From positions 1 to 57,876 of the forward strand of contig JADJXV010000019.1 of assembly GCA_016720145.1 (NCBI GenBank): 57,876 nt of DNA. The letters are read 5' to 3'. A program made the translations under genes and the position numbers. Within the stretch, counting starts at the first letter, position 1, and each line of letters starts with the position of its first letter. Below the pieces are notes generated by a model. It had not been told where the DNA came from. It saw nothing but the letters and a program-made list of their open reading frames with translations, and searched no databases. Origin of the DNA: Ignavibacteria bacterium (lineage in GTDB: Bacteria; Bacteroidota; Ignavibacteria; Kapaibacteriales; UBA961). Positions 1-8,942 of this stretch are shown here, one piece after another.

Positions 1-1
1 G

Positions 2-394
2 TCTACCGGTAATCAGCAATATTCCGCCGCTGGGGAGACAATCCTTCTGGTTGATGATGAAGACCTCATCCGAAATATTGCCGATGACATTCTGCAAGCA
101 TATAATTACAAGGTATATACAGCGAAAAATGGAGCAGAAGCCGTTCAAATCTACTCAGAGAAAATTGACGAAATCTCGGCTGTCGTCACTGATGTGATGA
201 TGCCCGTCATGGGAGGAATTGAGCTCATGAGAATTCTCCGAAGTATCAATCCGGATATTCGAATAATAGCTGCAAGTGGCGTCGTTGATAATGATATTAC
301 TAAAAATTTAAAGGCAGCAGGTGCGCAGGTCATTCTCCTCAAGCCATTTACGGTCGATAAGCTATTGTCTGCGATTCAAGAAGTATTGGAGTAA
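2..394 (+). CDS. Receiver domain, C-terminal end of a (hybrid) histidine kinase, partial
   Basis: The reading frame is open from base 2, so the gene starts outside the window. The 130 visible residues are a complete response-regulator receiver domain: the acidic pair in LVDDED near the start, the phospho-acceptor Asp in TDVMMP, a T/S-like position in AASG and the conserved Lys in LKPF. Its start (GETILLVDDE) closely resembles the receiver domain ending the hybrid kinase at 21960-24359, so I infer this is the tail of a paralogous hybrid kinase rather than a stand-alone regulator. No output domain follows before the TAA stop. It would accept phosphate from a kinase core encoded upstream. Confidence 0.85.
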   Translation, partial: STGNQQYSAAGETILLVDDEDLIRNIADDILQAYNYKVYTAKNGAEAVQIYSEKIDEISAVVTDVMMPVMGGIELMRILRSINPDIRIIAASGVVDNDITKNLKAAGAQVILLKPFTVDKLLSAIQEVLE

Positions 395-468
395 GTACAC
401 ACTCACAGGTATGCTACCAACACTTCAAAAAAACGTATTTTCGTGGAAATGAAATGTGGTTTTAGTAT

Positions 469-1341
469 ATGAGACGCATTATGATTTCTTGTGGTATCAT
501 CGGTCTCGGTCGACTCGGCGGCACACTCGCTCAGGCGTTAAAGCCGCTGTGGGGAGTAACACATTCCGCTGTTAATTCTGAGGAATATGAACGACTTACT
601 GTTATTTGCAATAGAGTCTATTCATCCATTGAAGCTATAGAAGAGCTTCCAGAATGCATCATTATCACCGTACCCGATAGTCAGATTGAAAGCGTAGCAC
701 AATCAGTAGCTTCTCGGTTTGGAGCTCAGCTTGAGGGAAGGTGGGTTCTTCACTGTTCAGGCGCGCTTGGTGTGGATGTACTAGATTCGTGCCGTATAGC
801 AGGCGCGCGAACTGCGTCTGCGCATCCATTTCAAACATTTGCAACGTCATCAATTGATGCTCTTCGGGGAATTGCCTGGGGTATTGACTGCATGCCGGAG
901 GATGAGAATTTTCTCCAGCAATTAATAAAGTCACTAGGAGGACATCCCGTTGTCCTCACCGAAGATACTCGAAAAAAGAAAGCAATTTACCATGCTACGG
1001 CTGTCGTTGCTTCGAATTTCATAACTATACTCATAGCAGCTGCGAAGGAATTTGCTGATGTTGCTGGAATTGACTCTCGGCTGTTTTTAGAACCGATTAT
1101 CCGTCAGACTGTCGAAAATTCGTTGAATATTTTTGACTCCCATACCCCACTTCCACTCACCGGTCCAATTGCACGAGGTGATAGTACGACTATCCGCCTT
1201 CACCGTGAAGCATTAACGAATTACCCTGATTTGTCAAAGCTTTACTTGCTTCTCAGTAAAGCTGCACTTGAAATTGCACGTACCAATAAACTCCTTACCA
1301 CCGAACAAATCCACCAACTAGAAAGTGTCTTGAATGACTAA
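469..1341 (+). CDS. Rossmann-like and DUF2520 domain protein
   Basis: 290 residues. The N-terminus holds a dinucleotide-binding loop (IGLGRLGGTLA, about residues 10-20) followed by a Rossmann-type half, and the C-terminal half is the helical DUF2520 region, with a typical HPFQTF segment near residue 120. Proteins of this architecture resemble NAD(P)-dependent ketopantoate- or pyrroline-carboxylate-type reductases, but the substrate is unknown. A second ATG lies 12 bases downstream, so the start is uncertain by four codons. It lies 75 bases after the kinase fragment and 203 bases before the aspartate kinase, which has its own promoter-like box, so co-transcription with either is not certain. 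Confidence 0.8.
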   Translation: MRRIMISCGIIGLGRLGGTLAQALKPLWGVTHSAVNSEEYERLTVICNRVYSSIEAIEELPECIIITVPDSQIESVAQSVASRFGAQLEGRWVLHCSGALGVDVLDSCRIAGARTASAHPFQTFATSSIDALRGIAWGIDCMPEDENFLQQLIKSLGGHPVVLTEDTRKKKAIYHATAVVASNFITILIAAAKEFADVAGIDSRLFLEPIIRQTVENSLNIFDSHTPLPLTGPIARGDSTTIRLHREALTNYPDLSKLYLLLSKAALEIARTNKLLTTEQIHQLESVLND

Positions 1342-1544
1342 ATTATTCACTTTTAGTAAAGTGACTCATCCTAACCCATAATTTCTTCTTCCATATAAAA
1401 AATCAGCGTCATCAGCGTGCCATCAACACACCAACGAATTGAATAGTACCAAAAATTCACGACTTTGACCATGTTATAGCCGGTGAGTGCTATTTTTGCA
1501 GTCCTTTTTATAATTGATCGGGTAATTATTATCTTAAACTGACA
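1342..1544. other. Intergenic region with the aspartate kinase promoter
   Basis: A weak hairpin (CACTTT/AAAGTG) follows the DUF2520 gene and may end its transcript. The rest carries the promoter-like box described separately. Nothing else was recognised. Confidence 0.4.
1491..1498 (+). promoter_or_regulatory. TAnnTTTG -7 box upstream of aspartate kinase
   Basis: TATTTTTG matches the Bacteroidota primary sigma factor -7 consensus and ends 46 bases before the ATG at 1545. A TTTG at 1464-1467 could be the -33 element, although the 23-base spacing is slightly long. Confidence 0.5.
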
Positions 1545-2876
1545 ATGAATGTTTTAAAATTTGGCGGTACTTCCGTAGCTACAGCCGATGCGATGCGGCA
1601 GGTGCGTTCAATTATCGAGCCCGAACGCGGTTCGGTTGTGGTACTTTCTGCCTGCGGTGGAGTGACGAATCGTCTCTTGGAAGCAGTTCGTAAGGCTGGC
1701 TTCGGTGAGTCTGAGACTTCCACAGCAATTCTTCAGGAAATTGAAGAACGTCATGTAAATCTTTGCAATGAATTATTCAGCAATACTAATATATTGCATA
1801 ATGTTCTATCAAATGTAAAGAAACTCTGCATGGAGTTACGAGTGTTTTGCCAAGGTGTGAGTCTTCTCGGTGAATGTACTGCTCGATCACTCGACGCAGC
1901 CGCATCTTATGGAGAGCGACTCTCGACATTGGTCTTTAGTAAGTATTGCACGTCAGTTGGTATGAAAGTGCAACTGTTTGATGCACGTGAAATTATGCGG
2001 ACGGACAGTGAGTATCTTCAGGCGAAAATTAACTTTCCTGCCCTTCAACAATTGGCTCTTGAAAAACTCATTCCTTTGTTATCAAGTGGTGAAATTGTTA
2101 TTACACAAGGATTTATTGGTTCGGATGATAATGGTGTGACCACCACTCTCGGACGAGGTGGGTCTGACCTGTCCGCAGCGCTAATCGGAGCAGCTATAGC
2201 AGCGAACAATATATTGATTTACACCGATGTCAGTGGTGTGGCGAGTGCCGATCCGCGCATTATTCCAACTGCGAAGCCGATACCGGTGATGAGCTTTAGT
2301 GAGGCGCGTGAATTGTCGTTTTATGGGGCGAAAGTATTACATCCAGAGACGATTTTGCCGGCGGTGGAGCGCGGAATTCCCGTGCGGGTGCTTAATACGT
2401 TTGCTCCGGGTGATGCGGGTACATTGATTGTAGCGCGGCGGGATACCGAGCGTGCAGGGCTCTCGGCCGTGACTCTTAAAAAAGAATGCAGTATGCTGAG
2501 AGTGCATGGAGTTAGCAACATAAATCAACATGCGGAGTTGTATCATCAGCTTTCCGAAATCACGAGTGAAGTTTATGCGACGCTGTCGGGCGAGAGTGTA
2601 TGTACGGTCATTTTCTCGGCGTCGAAGCTTGATAGAGAAGCGCTGATTGCGCATTTTTCGGATTGGAAAATTGATGTGGATTCTTGTACGCTGCTTTGTG
2701 CTGTTGGGGCGAGAATTGACGGTACGACGGTGACGGAATTTACAAAAGCGTTAGGTGAGTTTGAGCCGTGGGTTGTCATATCGGGGAGCTCGAACGGGTG
2801 TTTGTTGGCTGTGCTTCCGCCTGCAGTAGCTGTCGCTGCCTTGCAGGCGGTGCATGATTGTATTATTGCGGACTAA
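1545..2876 (+). CDS. lysC: Aspartate kinase
   Basis: 443 residues. Aspartate kinase phosphorylates L-aspartate with ATP, the first step towards lysine, threonine and methionine, in the cytoplasm. The family signature KFGGTSV is at residues 5-11; the amino-acid kinase fold follows, with the glycine-rich TTLGRGGSDLSA segment near residue 204 and TDVSGVASADPR after it. The C-terminal 150 residues are the regulatory ACT-like region, so feedback control by an amino acid end product is expected. Length is normal for a monofunctional enzyme. The gene stands alone and its stop codon overlaps the stop codon of the convergent thioredoxin-fold gene by four bases. Confidence 0.95.
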   Translation: MNVLKFGGTSVATADAMRQVRSIIEPERGSVVVLSACGGVTNRLLEAVRKAGFGESETSTAILQEIEERHVNLCNELFSNTNILHNVLSNVKKLCMELRVFCQGVSLLGECTARSLDAAASYGERLSTLVFSKYCTSVGMKVQLFDAREIMRTDSEYLQAKINFPALQQLALEKLIPLLSSGEIVITQGFIGSDDNGVTTTLGRGGSDLSAALIGAAIAANNILIYTDVSGVASADPRIIPTAKPIPVMSFSEARELSFYGAKVLHPETILPAVERGIPVRVLNTFAPGDAGTLIVARRDTERAGLSAVTLKKECSMLRVHGVSNINQHAELYHQLSEITSEVYATLSGESVCTVIFSASKLDREALIAHFSDWKIDVDSCTLLCAVGARIDGTTVTEFTKALGEFEPWVVISGSSNGCLLAVLPPAVAVAALQAVHDCIIAD

Positions 2877-3397
2877 TCTGTTGCCTCTCCGATGAAGGAA
2901 TTTTTAAACTCTTCCCACTTAACTTTTTCGTGGTTGTTTTCGCCGTAATATTTGAGAATTACTTCGAGCATTGTGGGTTTTAAATACCCTGCTACCGGCG
3001 AGAGAAGTTCGAATTTTTCATTGAGATAGACCGTCGTTGGGTACGACATTTTGCCGTTCAGGAGTGACACAGCGAATTCATTTGCTTTATAATCAGGTAC
3101 ATACGTGAATGTATTCCCATTGAAATGGAGCGTATCGCGTGACTCTGCATTAAACTTTACAGCGTAGTATTTTTCATTAATGTATTTCACAATTGCCGGA
3201 TTGGTGAATGTAGAAGCGTCCATTTTCTTGCACCAGCCGCACCAATCAGTATAGACGTCGACGATGATTTTCCGTGGCTCTTTCTCGCATAATTTCACCG
3301 CTTCTTCGAAGGTAATCCAGTTGATTTTTTGAGGTTCAGCCGCATACATGCACGAAGTGCAAAACAGTAAACAAAGGATAAATACCGAGTATTTCAT
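2873..3397 (-). CDS. Thioredoxin-fold exported protein with CGWC motif
   Basis: 174 residues from the ATG at 3397; a TTG four codons upstream is possible but less likely. A hydrophobic signal peptide (about residues 1-19) ends near a Cys (CTSCMYAAEP), so it is exported, either cleaved by SPI or lipidated. The mature part has YTDWCGWCKKMD, the redox-active CxxC of thioredoxin/DUF255-like proteins, followed by TFTNPAIVKYIN, a pattern typical of periplasmic thioredoxin_7-type proteins. A cis-Pro is expected in the YPTTVYL segment. It probably acts in periplasmic thiol-disulfide chemistry. It ends tail-to-tail with aspartate kinase. Confidence 0.8.
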   Translation of the reverse strand: MKYSVFILCLLFCTSCMYAAEPQKINWITFEEAVKLCEKEPRKIIVDVYTDWCGWCKKMDASTFTNPAIVKYINEKYYAVKFNAESRDTLHFNGNTFTYVPDYKANEFAVSLLNGKMSYPTTVYLNEKFELLSPVAGYLKPTMLEVILKYYGENNHEKVKWEEFKNSFIGEATD

Positions 3398-3472
3398 TAT
3401 ATAATCCAAATAGGATGAGTGAAGAATTGAGTTGTTAATTTCTAATTAAGATTGTAGTAATCCAAATACTTA

Positions 3473-4914
3473 CTATTGTACTGATTCATCAAAAACGTAT
3501 GGTAATTCGACAATAAACTCAGCCCCTTCGCCAAGCTTACTTTCACACCACACACGCCCGCGCATCATTTCAACAAATTTCTTGACGATCGATAATCCGA
3601 GTCCTGTGGAATGTTCACCGCCGGTCGGCTTTGCCGTAAGCCGTTGGAATTTCCCGAATAATTTCAATTTGTCTTGGTCAGAGATACCGGGACCTTCGTC
3701 TTTAATCGATATTCTACAGGTCGAGTCGGATTTGCTGACGGCAATATAAACATTTTTTCCATGAGGGGAATACTTGACCGCGTTGGATAGCAAATTGTCG
3801 AATACTTCTCTTAATATTTGGACATCGGCAACCATGGTAATACTGTAGGGTTCGGTTTGAACTATAAGAGGTAATCTTCCGATTCTGCACGCTCACGGTA
3901 GGTTTCTGTTTCTGAAGAACGAAGTCTGAAAGTGGGAATTCAGACAAAGATATTTTAACAGCACCTGATTCAATTGCATGAGTATCAAGGAGATTAGTAA
4001 TGATATCTTTCATTCGCTGAGCGCTTGAATACACACCGTCAATATTCGAAAGTAGCTCTGTATGGGATAATTGCTTCCAATATCTACGCATAATATCTGC
4101 TTTGAGCATAATGGCAGAGAGGGGATTTTTGAGGTCATGGGCAGCTATTCCCATGAATTCGTTTTTTTCGATGTTCAGCTCGGCAAGGTAGGTGTTTTGC
4201 TTCTGCAGTTCACTATTGACACGTTCGATATCGGCTTTTGTCCGGCAATAATATGGCGATTTAAATTCTCAGCCTTGCGGTATAAGTAATGCGTGACAAA
4301 AACCATGCAAGGACAGAAAGAATGATCGTATTGGTGATTTGACCGTTGATATTGGGTTGCAGTACATTGGCATTCATAATAATAACGAAGCTGAGTTGTA
4401 TGGTTGCAAATAATACAATACTGACAAGAGGTCTAAAATAAAGAGTAGCTGCAATGCCAAACATAGCAATGATATACTCATTTATTTGATTGTTGAAATA
4501 TGACCCGATCCATCCGGAAAGCACAGCACTCCACATCATAATCACCAAACCGAATGATAATGCTATGTATCCGTTACTTTTGAAGTTATCGTGAGTGTTT
4601 CTTAATCCGAAACGTGATAAAATGTAGAAGATCAGCGTGGTGCATGCGAGTGTAAGATGCAGGTAAAACAACAACTCATACCCTACATTTTGTTCCCAAA
4701 GTCCTTCTGCTTTTGTAATGAAAATATCCCGCACGATCAACACACCATTCAGCATGAAAAGTACGAGGGAGAAGAGCCGGATTCGTGTCAAATTTGCTGT
4801 CTGAATATCCCTACTGTAATTATTACAATAGTCTTTTGGAGGACGTTCCGGCTCTACTTTGAGCATGTGTTTGATAGCATGGTATATGGACTGGTATCGA
4901 GAAGGAGAATTCAT
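3473..4914 (-). pseudogene. Membrane-bound histidine kinase, broken by four frameshifts
   Basis: Read on the minus strand the region encodes one histidine kinase in pieces. 4914-4261 gives an N-terminal membrane module with about six hydrophobic segments. The coiled linker and H-box (AAHDLKNPL, near 4140) are in another frame, and the HATPase part (NLLSNAVKYSP, DEGPGIS, GLGLSI) at 3835-3473 is in a third. Continuity is restored if one base is added near 4306, near 4236 in an A run, near 3915 and near 3880; each correction gives family-like sequence, for example a basic flank after the last membrane segment and YRERAES before the ATPase domain. The catalytic half is a close paralogue of the kinase at 34609-35676. 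Four apparent one-base deletions in 1.4 kb suggest a real pseudogene, though assembly error is not excluded. Confidence 0.8.
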
Positions 4915-4946
4915 GCTGATATGTGTGGAATTATCGTTTATTTAAT

Positions 4947-5312
4947 TTAGAACGCATTGACTAAATGTCGTATTTCCGGTGGATTACGTGAGTAGTCCAT
5001 GGCAATTACGTCGAAGCGGCACTCGATATTTGTAATTTTATTGACATATAAATACCCTTGGGCTGTTCGTCGGATGGTCTTGACTTTGCTTGGAGTAATG
5101 GACGACTCCGGCGCACCGTACATATCATTCGATCTCGCTTTAACTTCAACAAATACAAGCACATCCTTGTCACGGGCGATGATATCAATCTCTCCATCGC
5201 GCCCGAAATGGAAATTCCGCTTCACAATTGTAAAGCCCTTTGTTTTCAAAAATTCGACGGCGGCGTCTTCGGCAACGGTGCCTTTTTCACGCTGATTTGG
5301 TTGGTCAGACAT
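4947..5312 (-). CDS. YraN/UPF0102 family nuclease-like protein
   Basis: 121 residues, the usual length of this widespread family, which has a restriction-endonuclease-like fold. Visible hallmarks are the N-terminal KGTVAEDAAVEFLKTKGF helix, the RDGEIDIIARD strand (E-x-D active-site-like acidic residues) and VFVEVKAR (the ExK motif), then the R-F-D segment CRFDVIAMD near residue 102. The cellular role is not settled; members are often found near rnhB or DNA-processing genes, but here it lies between the ATPase/TOPRIM pair and the broken kinase, on the same strand as both. Confidence 0.9.
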   Translation of the reverse strand: MSDQPNQREKGTVAEDAAVEFLKTKGFTIVKRNFHFGRDGEIDIIARDKDVLVFVEVKARSNDMYGAPESSITPSKVKTIRRTAQGYLYVNKITNIECRFDVIAMDYSRNPPEIRHLVNAF

Positions 5313-5372
5313 AATTATACCCTGAAAATAGTGGAAAATATGAAATGGAAAATAATGAGAGAATTTTGCTTT

Positions 5373-5909
5373 TTATCCAGCAATGGTACTATTCAATTGC
5401 TCGCCGAAAATGGCAAGTATATAGTTGCGTAATGTTTGAACTTGTGGTGGATTTTCTCGGACAACTGCCTTAATAAACTGGTACATTTTGTTGTCTTGCC
5501 TAATCGTTAATTTCTTTGTTCTACGTTTGAATTTATCCAATTTCTCAGGTATCTCGTACGAAATAGGTGATATTTGTGTCTGTCTCGCAGCTTCTAAGAA
5601 CCATTCTTCAGCGCCGTCGAAAAGATACAAAATATGCTGATCATGTATGTCGGGGTGTTTAAGCCATTGAATTCCGTTATTTACATCTTCAACTTTAAAC
5701 TGACTGATATATACACTTTCACGCATTTTCTTATTCTTATCGAAGATTCCAACTGTTATTCCTCTATTACCTTTATTCCTTTTATACATTGCAGTAAAAA
5801 GTTCTGTACCGTTTACATGATCAAAATCCTTTGGTTTCCACTTCATAATAATTTCTATTAGTAAGGTATCAAAATGGCATTCTGCTATAAAAAGTGGTTT
5901 AGGTTTCAT
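5373..5909 (-). CDS. Small TOPRIM-like protein paired with an AAA ATPase
   Basis: 178 residues from the ATG at 5909, which overlaps the end of the ATPase gene by 11 bases, so translation is probably coupled. I do not recognise a named family with certainty. The order of motifs fits a minimal TOPRIM-type fold: an N-terminal strand ending in Glu (FIAECHFD, E10 and D14), an acidic strand end VGIFDKNK (D57), and AEEWFLEA (residues 100-107), like the E-x-W-hydrophobic block of DUF4276/RloB-type proteins. The last 60 residues are basic and helical. TOPRIM proteins next to ABC/OLD-type ATPases act as nucleases in several anti-phage systems (OLD, Gabija, PARIS). A defence role here is inference. Confidence 0.5.
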   Translation of the reverse strand: MKPKPLFIAECHFDTLLIEIIMKWKPKDFDHVNGTELFTAMYKRNKGNRGITVGIFDKNKKMRESVYISQFKVEDVNNGIQWLKHPDIHDQHILYLFDGAEEWFLEAARQTQISPISYEIPEKLDKFKRRTKKLTIRQDNKMYQFIKAVVRENPPQVQTLRNYILAIFGEQLNSTIAG

Positions 5910-7068
5910 ACATACTATACTTTTCAAGATTTGAAAAAATGCTGGTATAGCTGTTCAAATTGTCAGTAACCTCCTCATCTGATAGTGACCTGACAGTTGT
6001 ATTATTATCGTCGTACCCAACTACAAATACAGCTACTTTTTCAGGATTGGGGCGCAGCAAAGAGTCGAAAATGTGGTCACTGTGAGTCGTAATAAAGTAT
6101 TGATTCTGATCATCTTCTATAATTTCACCTGCTAAATAACTCTGATAGGGTGCATAGGTGTGCGCTTCAGGTTCTTCTAATAATATCACGGCATCTGAAT
6201 TTGAGTAAATAGCAGCAAGGTGGAAAATCATCCTTTGCAGCGTGTCTGCGACTAAAGAGTAAGGTAGCTGCACATGATAGGCGCCATATTTTTTCTGAAT
6301 TCTGATTGTATTCACCCCATCGTTATTATCAAGAATCAACACAATATCGAAGCCAAACGGCTCAAAAAAATCATGTACTACTTCTTGTAATGCAGGTGTA
6401 TGCCTGAGTACTTCCAATAGATTATCACCATGCGGAGGAAGCAGATAGCCGATTTCTGGATTGCCATGACCCGACTGACGTTTATAGTGATAGCTGCGAA
6501 CATGAGAAATTCGTTCAATGCCTGACGTAGGCAAAATAACGGTTCCGTCTCGTTGAATTCTCGCACCGAAGTACGAGTTATGTGATATTTTCCCATTGAA
6601 CTCTTGCCCTTTGTACAAATTTCTAATTCCAATATTAAAAGCATCTTTCCCAACTATATCTTCGGCAAGATGTTTCTCTTCTACAAAATGCTGATATGCA
6701 TCATCAGAAGAGGAAAAACCTAGAACATTCGTTAGAGAATCAGTTGCCCTATTATCAGCATAATACCCAAACATTCCATCACCCGGATAGAACGATACTT
6801 GTGCTGCGCTGCTATCAGCCTTCACATAAATTGGCTGCGAATAATCCCGCATATTGAAAAGATCGTTGATGTTTTCATAATACAGGACACCATCTAAAAA
6901 CTTATTATTGAAAATTACATTACCCGAAAGCAATGATATCGCTTCAAGGATATTCGACTTACCGGTATTCGGCTTGCCCACAAAAATATTTACCTGCTTG
7001 CATGACAAGGTAATGTCTTTTATAGACTTGAAGTTTTTGATAGTCAATTCTGAAATCATATTTTTCAT
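5899..7068 (-). CDS. AAA/ABC-type ATPase of the OLD/SMC-like group
   Basis: 389 residues. The ATG at 7068 is chosen because GGAGAG sits directly upstream and earlier starts would run into miaB. Residues 7-15 (LTIKNFKSI) are the usual opening of RecF/OLD-like ATPases; Walker A is GKPNTGKSN at 31-39, with an Asn in place of the commoner Asn-Gly; Walker B is VILLEEPEAH near 290-299; the H-loop is ITTHSDH near 322. The ABC signature is replaced by a polar stretch around SLVADTLQRMIFH, as in AAA_15/AAA_21 proteins. There is no C-terminal TOPRIM domain, but the next overlapping gene looks TOPRIM-like, so the two could form a split OLD-like effector complex. It lies between the housekeeping genes miaB and yraN. 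Confidence 0.8.
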   Translation of the reverse strand: MKNMISELTIKNFKSIKDITLSCKQVNIFVGKPNTGKSNILEAISLLSGNVIFNNKFLDGVLYYENINDLFNMRDYSQPIYVKADSSAAQVSFYPGDGMFGYYADNRATDSLTNVLGFSSSDDAYQHFVEEKHLAEDIVGKDAFNIGIRNLYKGQEFNGKISHNSYFGARIQRDGTVILPTSGIERISHVRSYHYKRQSGHGNPEIGYLLPPHGDNLLEVLRHTPALQEVVHDFFEPFGFDIVLILDNNDGVNTIRIQKKYGAYHVQLPYSLVADTLQRMIFHLAAIYSNSDAVILLEEPEAHTYAPYQSYLAGEIIEDDQNQYFITTHSDHIFDSLLRPNPEKVAVFVVGYDDNNTTVRSLSDEEVTDNLNSYTSIFSNLEKYSMYET

Positions 7069-7096
7069 ACAATTCTCTCCTGAATCTAATCTGTAC

Positions 7097-8482
7097 TTAC
7101 ACCACTTCCCCAAAAAGTGTGGCAGAATTTGCACGGTGTATCTTCACCGGAATGATATCGCCCACAATATATGCGCCAAGCTCGGTGTGAGGGAAGATCA
7201 CGATTCTGTTTGAGTCGGTGCGACCTTGCCATTCTGCGGGACTCTTCTTGCTTGGTCCTTCAACGAGTACATGTTCGATCGTGCCGACACAAAGCTGATT
7301 TTGTTCGCCTGCTATGATACGTTGCTGCGCAATGATAGCCGAAAGACGTTCAGTCTTCACTGCATCAGACACATCATCGCCCATTTTCCATGCTTTCGTA
7401 TTTTCTCGTGGGGAATAATTATACATAAAAGCGCCGTCGAAACGCACCTCGCGCATGAGTTCCATTGTCGCTGCATTATCCTTATCTGTCTCAGTCGGGA
7501 AGCCCACAATGATATCGGTCGTTAGAGCACAATTGGGTATTAACTTTCTGATTTTACTGATACGTTCGAGATAATGTGCTACAGTGTAGGTGCGATTCAT
7601 AAGCTTAAGTATTCTATCCGAACCAGACTGTACCGGCAAATGTATATGTTTGCAGATATTCTCGAATTCCGCCTGCGTTTCAATGAGCTTGTCACTCATA
7701 TCCTGCGGGTGTGAAGTGGTGTAGCGTATGCGCATGCCTGGCACTGCTCTCGCAGAAGCCACAAGCAAATCGGCAAAGTCCTTACTGGATTGTTCATCAC
7801 GGTAACTGTTCACATTCTGCCCAAGGAGAGTCGCTTCTTTAAATCCATGCTCCCACAAAATTTTCAATTCATCCACCACCGAATTCATCGCTCGGGAACG
7901 TTCACGGCCACGTGTGAAGGGTACGACACAAAACGTGCAGAATTTATCACAACCTCTCATTATCGAAACCCATGCAGCTATTCCATCCGTGCGCAAAGGA
8001 AGAATATCGTCATAAGTCTCTACTCTGCTGAGTTTTACAGCAATTCCTTTTTCGCCTGTATAAGCGCGCCCGACGAGCTCCGGCACACTTCGATATTCAT
8101 CAGGACCGACGACGATATCGACTAATTTTTTCTCTAACAACTCACCGCGTAAGCGCTCAGCCATGCATCCCAAAACGCCGACGACAAGATCACGATTGCG
8201 CTTTTTGTAGTATTTGAGATGGTCGAGGCGTTCGTGGATTTTCTTCTCTGCATTGTCCCGTACTGCGCAGGTATTAATCAATATCACGTCTGCATCATCA
8301 GGTTTGTCGGTCATAAGATACCCATTTTGATGCATCACACCCATGACAATTTCAGAGTCATTGACATTCATTTGACAGCCGTATGTCTCGACATACAGCT
8401 TGCGGCTAGGTGGAATCGGAGTGCCCGGTGACGACTCGTCAACTTGTGGAATGGATAAATCAAGAACAGGAAGTGAAAGCAT
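7097..8482 (-). CDS. miaB: tRNA-2-methylthio-N6-dimethylallyladenosine synthase MiaB
   Basis: 461 residues. MiaB is a radical-SAM methylthiotransferase that adds the 2-methylthio group to i6A37 of tRNAs reading UNN codons. The N-terminal UPF0004 domain carries the three cysteines of the auxiliary cluster (YGCQMN, NTCAVR, GCMAE). The radical-SAM motif is CDKFCTFC, with Cys178, Cys182 and Cys185. A TRAM domain fills the last 65 residues. Length is typical. A TAnnTTTG box lies 53 bases upstream of the start, preceded by the heptamer repeat array at 8567-8705. The ATPase gene follows 28 bases after the stop. Confidence 0.95.
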   Translation of the reverse strand: MLSLPVLDLSIPQVDESSPGTPIPPSRKLYVETYGCQMNVNDSEIVMGVMHQNGYLMTDKPDDADVILINTCAVRDNAEKKIHERLDHLKYYKKRNRDLVVGVLGCMAERLRGELLEKKLVDIVVGPDEYRSVPELVGRAYTGEKGIAVKLSRVETYDDILPLRTDGIAAWVSIMRGCDKFCTFCVVPFTRGRERSRAMNSVVDELKILWEHGFKEATLLGQNVNSYRDEQSSKDFADLLVASARAVPGMRIRYTTSHPQDMSDKLIETQAEFENICKHIHLPVQSGSDRILKLMNRTYTVAHYLERISKIRKLIPNCALTTDIIVGFPTETDKDNAATMELMREVRFDGAFMYNYSPRENTKAWKMGDDVSDAVKTERLSAIIAQQRIIAGEQNQLCVGTIEHVLVEGPSKKSPAEWQGRTDSNRIVIFPHTELGAYIVGDIIPVKIHRANSATLFGEVV

Positions 8483-8535
8483 ACATTAAAGTAGAATAGT
8501 CGTAAAACTCGGGTTTAAAAGTTCGATAATCGTTG

Positions 8536-8543
8536 CAAAAATA
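8536..8543 (-). promoter_or_regulatory. TAnnTTTG -7 box upstream of miaB
   Basis: On the minus strand TATTTTTG is followed by C, 53 bases before the miaB start. The upstream edge is 24 bases from the first unit of the heptamer array. Confidence 0.5.
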
Positions 8544-8566
8544 CAGAAATATGGTGGAAGATAGCC

Positions 8567-8705
8567 GTAAGTCTTCTTTAGTCGTAAGTCTGCTTTAGTC
8601 GTAAGTCTTTAAGTCGTAAGTCGGTAAGTCGTAAGTCGTAAGTCTATATGTTGAAAGTCTATATGTTGTAAGTCGGTAAGTCGGCAAGTCGTAAGTCGGT
8701 AAGTG
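8567..8705 (-). repeat. Heptamer array, GACTTAC on the miaB coding strand (GTAAGTC on plus)
   Basis: Ten exact GTAAGTC units on the plus strand plus variants such as GCAAGTC and GTAAGTG. The densest part is 8616-8644, with three units directly abutting; elsewhere units are separated by one extra base or by short related spacers. It occupies most of the 460-base gap between the M1 peptidase gene and miaB. No gene is seen in the rest of that gap. Confidence 0.9.
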
Positions 8706-8942
8706 GAAATTGATATATTCTTACGTTGTAAGTTATGTTAGAAAAAATCAAGTATCTTGTACGTCAGAATAGCTGTAAGTCTTTATTGAGGTATGAGGTT
8801 AATGCATCGTTTATGTAATCCATAGTGGTGAACTTAACGTTTATATTGGTTTCCTACTTGAATATAACATAGAAATAATTCTTTATTATCATGGACTGAC
8901 ACGTTAGGAAATTGTCTTTGAAATTAATCGGTTAGAGTATGT

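Noticed and set aside
8567..8705. CRISPR array
   Set aside because: Units are 7 bases and abut or are separated by one or a few bases; no unique spacers of CRISPR length and no cas genes.
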